Shown here: positions 59,521-64,000 of the stretch, one piece after another | Numbering within the stretch: position 1 is the stretch's first letter | Layout of the letters: each line of letters begins with the position of its first letter | NCBI GenBank assembly: GCA_032622095.1 | Contig: CP136062.1 | Span: forward strand, 16,395,710-16,459,709 | Origin: Siphonodentalium dalli | Taxonomy: Eukaryota; Mollusca; Scaphopoda; Gadilida; Siphonodentaliidae | Length of the DNA: 64,000 bases | Direction: 5' to 3' | The notes under the pieces: generated by a model | Database searches by the model: none | Told to the model about the DNA's origin: nothing | What the model saw: only the letters and a program-made list of their open reading frames with translations | Translations under genes and position numbers: made by a program

Positions 59521-59915
59521 ATGCGTAGTATGTGTATTAATGATCACGTGACGAACCAATACATGCCTAGTATGTGTATTAATGATCACGTGACGAGCCA
59601 ATACATGCCTAGTATGTGTATTAATGATCACGTGACGAACCAATACATGCCTAGTATGTGTATTAATGATCACGTGACGAACCAATACATGCCTAGTATG
59701 TGTATTAATGATCACGTGACGAACCAATACATGCCTAGTATGTGTATTAATGATCACGTGACGAACCAATACATTCCTAGTATGTGTATTAATGATCACG
59801 TGACGAACCAATACATGCCTAATATGTGTATTACTGATCACGTGACGAACCAATACATGCCTAGTATGTGTATTAATGATCACATGATGAACCAATACAT
59901 GCTTATAGTATGTGT
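59521..59915. repeat. 42 bp array of CACGTG boxes
   Basis: Nine full units at exact 42-bp spacing (59529 to 59865) of TATGTGTATTAATGATCACG plus TGACGAACCAATACATGCCTAG. Eight units have CACGTG inside TCACGTGAC; the ninth reads CACATG. As 42 is divisible by three and the unit lacks stops in some frames, long open frames run on both strands (141 and 170 codons); these are unlikely to be genes. Confidence 0.97.
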
Positions 59916-60384
59916 ATTTTTAGGATTGACTTGCTTCCATTCTTGAATGTTGGCCGGTCGACCCAAATCAGGGTCAACATCATTTAGAGAGCGTTTCGTA
60001 TTTTGAGAAAATGATAGATGGTGTATCTTGCGTATACGGTGATCGGTGCGATTGGAATTTACTCACAACTACTAAGTATAAACATCAAACGTGTTTTGGA
60101 AAATTTGGATGTGATCAGTTGATTTGTGCTGGCTACAGTTGCGATCAAAATTTAACATTGAACCATAATTATGGAGATTATAGAACTTTGGATAAATGGC
60201 GCCATTTTACGTATATATGATGATATGTTATTTCTCAAAAATACTATATATATTCTCCACTTTGGGACGACGGTCCGTTAAGCCCAAGTAGATTGTTTTG
60301 TTCGCAATATATAGGGTTATGATAAATTATGAAGGCAGTTGGAAGGTTCCCTCAGCTATGTTCTTCGACAACATGCTAGGATCA
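59916..60384. other. Intron-like stretch with a small Cys-rich open frame
   Basis: A plus-strand frame at 60011-60220 (69 codons) holds seven cysteines (for example CFGKFGCDQLICAGYSC). It lacks EGF spacing, clear splice sites and any family I recognise. I note it but do not call a gene. Confidence 0.15.
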
Positions 60385-60775
60385 ATATTTTATTAGACGC
60401 TTGTTCCCAGAAGTACAGTGTTATTTACAAATCGGTTGACGTAAAATGACGTACATGGCGTTCGCCTCAACAAAGAAACTGCAACTATTTATATAAAAGA
60501 ATCATCACACATGACACGCCCTGCATGTATATGAGCCTAAATAAACCTTCTAATCCTGTAATTTTAATGCACGGATTCTAGGACGCGAAGCGTGTAATAA
60601 ACACAGAACGACACGACACGACACGATGTGTAAATGGGTTTATCGATACGGCATGCACTCGTGCTATCGCGGAAGGATATCATAGAACTCGAGGCGCAAG
60701 CGTCTCTCGTTCTATCCTTCCGCGACAGCATGCACTCGTGCCGTATCGACAAACCCATCGTTTCGTTCTGTGTAT
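60385..60775. mobile_element. Palindromic element, copy 2 (CGACACGATG family)
   Basis: Counterpart of 53929-54340, with CGACACGACACGACACGATG showing a 5-bp slippage expansion and an inserted TCATA-type change in the loop. The palindrome spans about 60603-60770. The match ends within TCTGTGT. Confidence 0.87.
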
Positions 60776-61243
60776 ATACGTGGTAATCGTGAAAGCACCA
60801 CAGCTTCCCGACTCTTCACGATCTTGTCGCATGGTGTGATATCATGTCCAGCAAAGATATATTGAAACATCTCCGTTTGCAATATTAACAATGCTCTATT
60901 ATCCACAATATCGACATATGTCCGTTCGGGAAAGGTGTCATAAAATGAGAGAATTGGTAAACTTTATCACCCTATAATAGTACAACAGAGTAATTGTTAT
61001 ATTTTTGTTAAGACCCACACACACAGAATTGCATGACTTCAACTGTGCTGCAGACATGGTGAATTTGATGACAAGCAGCCATCCTGGCCCATTAATTGTC
61101 AATTGTCAATTGTCCTTGTTATTGTCCTTGTCAATGGTGTTGATTTTAGGTTTGTGACAAGCTATGTCAATTACAAATAAAATAAATGAAAAAGATAATT
61201 TGCAAGTCTGATATTTGAACATTTTTCGTTCTTTGAGTGGAGT
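60776..61243. other. Stretch with short low-complexity repeats
   Basis: TGTCAATTGTCAATTGTCC-type dinucleotide-like repeats at 61096-61135. Nothing else supported. Confidence 0.4.
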
Positions 61244-61325
61244 TTAACCCTTTATAGAGCCCCACATAGACTGGAGCAGACGACACTCTGCAGTGCATGC
61301 TTCCATCTGTGTGGGGCTCCCTGTG
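61244..61325. mobile_element. Small hairpin MITE (GGGAGCCCCAC family), third copy
   Basis: TTAACCCTTTA then GAGCCCCACATAGACTGG and the mirror TCTGTGTGGGGCTCCC. It sits just left of the piggyBac-like MITE. Confidence 0.82.
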
Positions 61326-61345
61326 GGATAAATCTCTGTTATTAA

Positions 61346-61738
61346 CCCTTTAACCAACAAACCGGCCAAAACCGGCCAAATAAAGCTTCAACAGCCTAAA
61401 ATATCTTCGGTCTGTCTCAATAGAACCATACAAATATGGATATCATTGGAACCGGCTCCTTGACCACATTGTGATAGTTACAGTTATGCCCTGTGCCAAT
61501 GCATTCTCTTATATATGCGAGTCGACCATAGGTCGCCTCGCATATATAAGAGAATGCATTGGCTTAAAAAAAAATCTTTTTTTAACACTTTTTACCATTT
61601 TTTCTTACATTCTTTAACAATTTTATAATTTTTAATGTGTTAAGCCAATGCATTCTCTTATATATGCGAGGCGACCTATGGTCGACTCGCATATATAAGA
61701 GAATGCATTGGCACAGGGCCGTTCTGTTGGGTAAAGGG
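61346..61738. mobile_element. piggyBac-like MITE, copy 2
   Basis: TTAA at 61342-61345 and 61739-61742, ends CCCTTTAACCAACA and TGTTGGGTAAAGGG, and two internal 68-bp hairpins (61494-61562 and 61646-61714). Over the left 150 bp it matches copy 1 at 19298 almost base for base, so the two are recent relatives. Confidence 0.92.
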
Positions 61739-61742
61739 TTAA

Positions 61743-62208
61743 GCATTAGATTTGTAGAATAGTGGACATTATCGCTGAGTCATGCGTTATCGTGTTCTAA
61801 TATTGTAAAATCACATATAGTTACAGTAGATTACATGTAAGAGCCATTTTCTTATTAAAGTCGCATATATGATAGCCATTAAGTGGCATCATGGCTGATG
61901 GATTCAAATTTTAAATCCAAGATGGCTGCTGGTGGTCACCTCAAAATATCCATATGAAGTTTGATGGTGGCCGGATGCGGGAGGTGGCCTGTAGGGTTTG
62001 CCAAAGGAAATTGTTGACGAACGCACGCACCCACCCACCCACCCACGGACGGACTGACGCTAACCCAACAAAAGAGTAATTTCTCACATCCCGTGTACAT
62101 GATGGAATCGTTCAGTCCAGCATATCAGGGGACTGAACTCTATCTTACTGTCTAGCGTATCAGGGGACTGAACTCTGCCTTGCAGCTTGGAATCTTCATT
62201 TCTTGCAG
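61743..62208 (+). other. Intron sequence before the last EGF exon
   Basis: Contains a CCCA microsatellite (62029-62045) and a two-copy direct repeat of TCAGGGGACTGAACTCT (62126-62176). It ends in a good pyrimidine tract and TCTTGCAG acceptor. Confidence 0.6.
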
Positions 62209-62319
62209 ACATTAACGAATGCCTGCTGGATCCATGCGTCAATGGAATTTGTGGCGACCTGGAATCTGGCTACAACTGTTCATGTATCCAGGGTTTCACT
62301 GGCAAAAACTGTGATCAAG
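62209..62319 (+). CDS. EGF-like (calcium-binding) domain exon
   Basis: A 111-bp exon, phase 1 at both ends, between CATTTCTTGCAG and G|GTATAGTA. It encodes DINECLLDPCVNGICGDLES then GYNCSCIQGFTGKNCDQ, with the first residue completed across the junction. DINEC is the classic calcium-binding start. The six cysteines fit C-x4-C-x4-C-x8-C-x-C-x8-C, and C-x-D-x4-Y-x-C is the Asp beta-hydroxylation consensus. GFTGKNC is the standard EGF ending. It is clearly related to the exon at 53410 (ECLLDPCVNG is shared), so the protein has tandem EGF repeats that arose by exon duplication. The donor is weaker than that of the previous exon. The next exon lies outside the window. Confidence 0.93.
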
Positions 62320-62335
62320 GTATAGTAACTTATTT

Positions 62336-62445
62336 AACCCTTTCATGACTGAATTAAGCTTCCTGATTTATTGCGAAAACCCTGTGCCAATGCATTCTCT
62401 TATATATGCGAGTCGACCGGAAAATTAAGTGAGCCTTTAAGAGTG
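62336..62445. repeat. Junction of three element ends
   Basis: TTAACCCTTTCATGACTG, half of a 68-bp hairpin (GTGCCAATGCATTCTC to GCGAGTCGACC) and the AAAATTAAGTGAGCCTTTAA end of the AGGCCCACTTAA family lie next to each other, each truncated. Confidence 0.75.
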
Positions 62446-62609
62446 AAAAAGCGTTATTTTTTTTATTTTTATTGGTAACTATGATACCGTACTTCATGCT
62501 GGTATCGCTTATACAAATGTGTTCACTCTAGCATAACTATCAACACCGAAATCTTGAGTGGCGAGGAGTAGAGCGCTATACCGGTATGTTGTATATAAAT
62601 AACATGGTT
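62446..62609. other. Unassigned intron sequence
   Basis: AT-rich; nothing supported. Confidence 0.35.
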
Positions 62610-62613
62610 TTAA

Positions 62614-63060
62614 CCCTTTCAGTGCCAGGTCCGATTTTTGTATCAACCCATATACCCTGTGCCAATGCATTCTCTTATATATGCGAGTCGACCATAGGTC
62701 GCCTCGCATATATAAGAGAATGCATTGGCCTAACAATTTTTCATCATTTGTTATTATTTTTTACAATTTTTTTCTTATATTCTTTAACAGACTTATTTTG
62801 TAGGTTTAGTGCCAGGGAATCTTACGTTTTTCATGGGCATCAGAATTACTACTATGAATACTTGGTAATAGTTTTTGGTCATAACATGCCCCTTAGGTTT
62901 TATACAGTTTGTTTTTAAATTCGCTATAAAAAAAATTTCAACCCAAAATAAATCTAAAAAAAAAAAAATAATAACAAATTTTTATTTTTTTTATTTTTTA
63001 GGGCCGATTTTACAGACCGTAAATTAGGGCCGATGAGATCGGCCCCTGGCACTGAAAGGG
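62614..63060. mobile_element. piggyBac-like MITE of a second type
   Basis: TTAA at 62610-62613 and 63061-63064 flank CCCTTTCAGTGCCAGG and CCTGGCACTGAAAGGG. A 68-bp hairpin (62658-62728) sits near the left end. Further inward GGTCCGATTTTTG is loosely mirrored by TAGGGCCGATGAGATC near 63026-63041. No transposase. Confidence 0.9.
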
Positions 63061-63185
63061 TTAACCAAAGTTAACTTGGTGGTTTTTTTTCGGTGTTCAC
63101 TGTTTTGCTTATCGCACACCCTTTACTCACTGTATAATGTAACATAATATGGATTGTGTTTACTAATACGGCGTACGATATCGAC

Positions 63186-63440
63186 GGTAGCGTGGTAATG
63201 TCGCAAGAGCTATACTCCTCCTTGTCCTCAATAAATGGTATACTCGTTGGACGCGCATCTATAATCTCAAATCGACTCCATTCCACCCGCCTGTGCAAGT
63301 TGACTTATATATCAAGATGTTTCACCACTTTGGTGTTCTAGAAACCACCCGAAAAAGACCCGTTAATTAGTTGAATATAACGTGACTGCAAATTCTGAGG
63401 TGAATGTCGAGTATAGCTCTTGCGACATTACCCCTCTACC
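63186..63440. mobile_element. TIR element of about 255 bp
   Basis: GGTAGCGTGGTAATGTCGCA with AGAGCTATACTC is mirrored by GAGTATAGCTCT and TGCGACATTACCCCTCTACC. Confidence 0.82.
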
Positions 63441-63471
63441 GATCTGGACAATACTATGCTATTTGCCACTG

Positions 63472-63862
63472 TGGGGGAACTACTCCTAGAGATTTGGTTT
63501 TCTACCGAGTTTCGTGGGCATTTTTAGCGACGATTCCGATTCCGTAAAAATCAACAGCATTAGCACAGTGTTTCGTGTGGTTCATAGAGCTATCGTGAAA
63601 TTATAGTCATTACCCATCAGTGTGTGTGTGTGTAAAAAAAAACTGAAAAACCAATCCCGAAATACAAGCGAAATTTACTTTTTATTTTCCGATTCCGATT
63701 CTCTGCTGAGGACTCCGATACTCTATCGAGCGCTCGGTTCTCTGCGAATAACTCGATTCTCTGCCTTAGGTAAATTAGTATATGCCGTCCGCAAACTATT
63801 GATCGGTAGAGAATGTAAATAAAGCTCGGTAGAGAACCAAATCGCCAGGAGTAGTTCCCCCA
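63472..63862. mobile_element. TIR element with 38 bp ends
   Basis: TGGGGGAACTACTCCTAGAG with TTTGGTTTTCTACCGAG at 63472-63509 mirrors 63825-63862. Inside is a TG microsatellite (63621-63633) and short GATTCTCTGC repeats. No ORF beyond a 66-codon frame without features. Confidence 0.87.
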
Positions 63863-64000
63863 TAATTAACAACGAAGACATGTTCTGTTAGTTGACATCG
63901 TCGTCAAGGATGCATGTCACCATTACTTGTCAACACATTGGCTGTCGAAACACGTAACACAGTAGCAATGGCACAGTAGGTGACATTTTATTATTGTGGA
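63863..64000. other. Right edge, no recognised feature
   Basis: Unique-looking sequence to the end of the window. Confidence 0.4.

Noticed and set aside
59383-59946. Open frames of 141 (+) and 170 (-) codons with 14-residue repeats
   Set aside because: The 42-bp unit keeps frame on both strands. Two opposed proteins from the same repeat are implausible, and there is no signal peptide or conserved flank.
60011-60220. Cysteine-rich 69-codon frame
   Set aside because: Cysteine spacing does not fit EGF or another family I know, and no splice sites frame it; kept only as a low-confidence note.
1-64000. tRNA or rRNA genes
   Set aside because: No cloverleaf with A and B boxes and no rRNA-like conserved stretch was recognised by eye; a covariance-model scan would be needed to exclude degenerate copies.

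Overview
The window looks like nuclear DNA of an animal, probably a repeat-rich marine invertebrate; the sequence does not allow a species call. Evidence: GT-AG exon borders around phase-1 EGF-like exons, a LINE with an apurinic-type endonuclease plus reverse transcriptase, TTAA-flanked (piggyBac-like) and 8-bp-TSD (hAT) miniature transposons, Helentron-type rolling-circle elements, a long foldback element, and about ten tandem-repeat families. There is no sign of prokaryotic gene organisation. Protein-coding sequence is under 6 percent of the window, and most of that is the LINE.

Host coding sequence. I can support pieces of one plus-strand secreted or cell-surface gene. A possible first coding exon with a signal peptide lies at 5219-5282. 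Two complete calcium-binding EGF-like exons lie at 53410-53514 and 62209-62319. A third EGF exon copy at 43991-44082 is cut off in mid-domain by a satellite array. Every border is phase 1, so the pieces are mutually compatible. Joining the signal-peptide exon to the EGF exons is inference and would need a 38.7-kb intron full of satellites. A separate minus-strand candidate (25419-25570) could be a terminal exon with a transmembrane segment.

Layout. 1-8.5 kb: short tandem arrays and palindromic miniature transposons around the candidate first exon. 8.5-18.6 kb: a 26-bp satellite of about 340 units, interrupted by one 1136-bp hAT insertion with a perfect 8-bp target duplication. 18.6-23.6 kb: nested hairpin transposons (piggyBac-like, TIR elements) and a transposon-derived minisatellite. 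23.7-25.25 kb and 35.0-42.6 kb: a mixed 31/29-bp satellite; the larger block holds three almost identical 1626-bp higher-order copies. 25.9-30 kb: a LINE with an intact 1039-residue ORF on the minus strand. 30.58-34.59 kb: a 4-kb foldback transposon whose left arm alone carries a Helentron-like insertion. 43-48.7 kb: nested TIR elements, the broken EGF exon and a 70-bp satellite of about 65 units. 49-64 kb: repeats interleaved with the two intact EGF exons, including a 34-bp array, a head-to-tail series of Helentron-like units and a 42-bp array of CACGTG boxes.

How it fits together. The window mostly records transposons seeding tandem arrays and inserting into each other beside or inside a gene. 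Several satellites start at, or share sequence with, transposon ends: the 70-bp array with a piggyBac-like end, the 34-bp array with a TTAA element, the 17/24-bp array with a TIR element. The foldback and the 26-bp satellite work as clocks because they preserve pre-insertion sites. Long open frames on both strands of the arrays arise because the repeat units lack stop codons; they are not genes.
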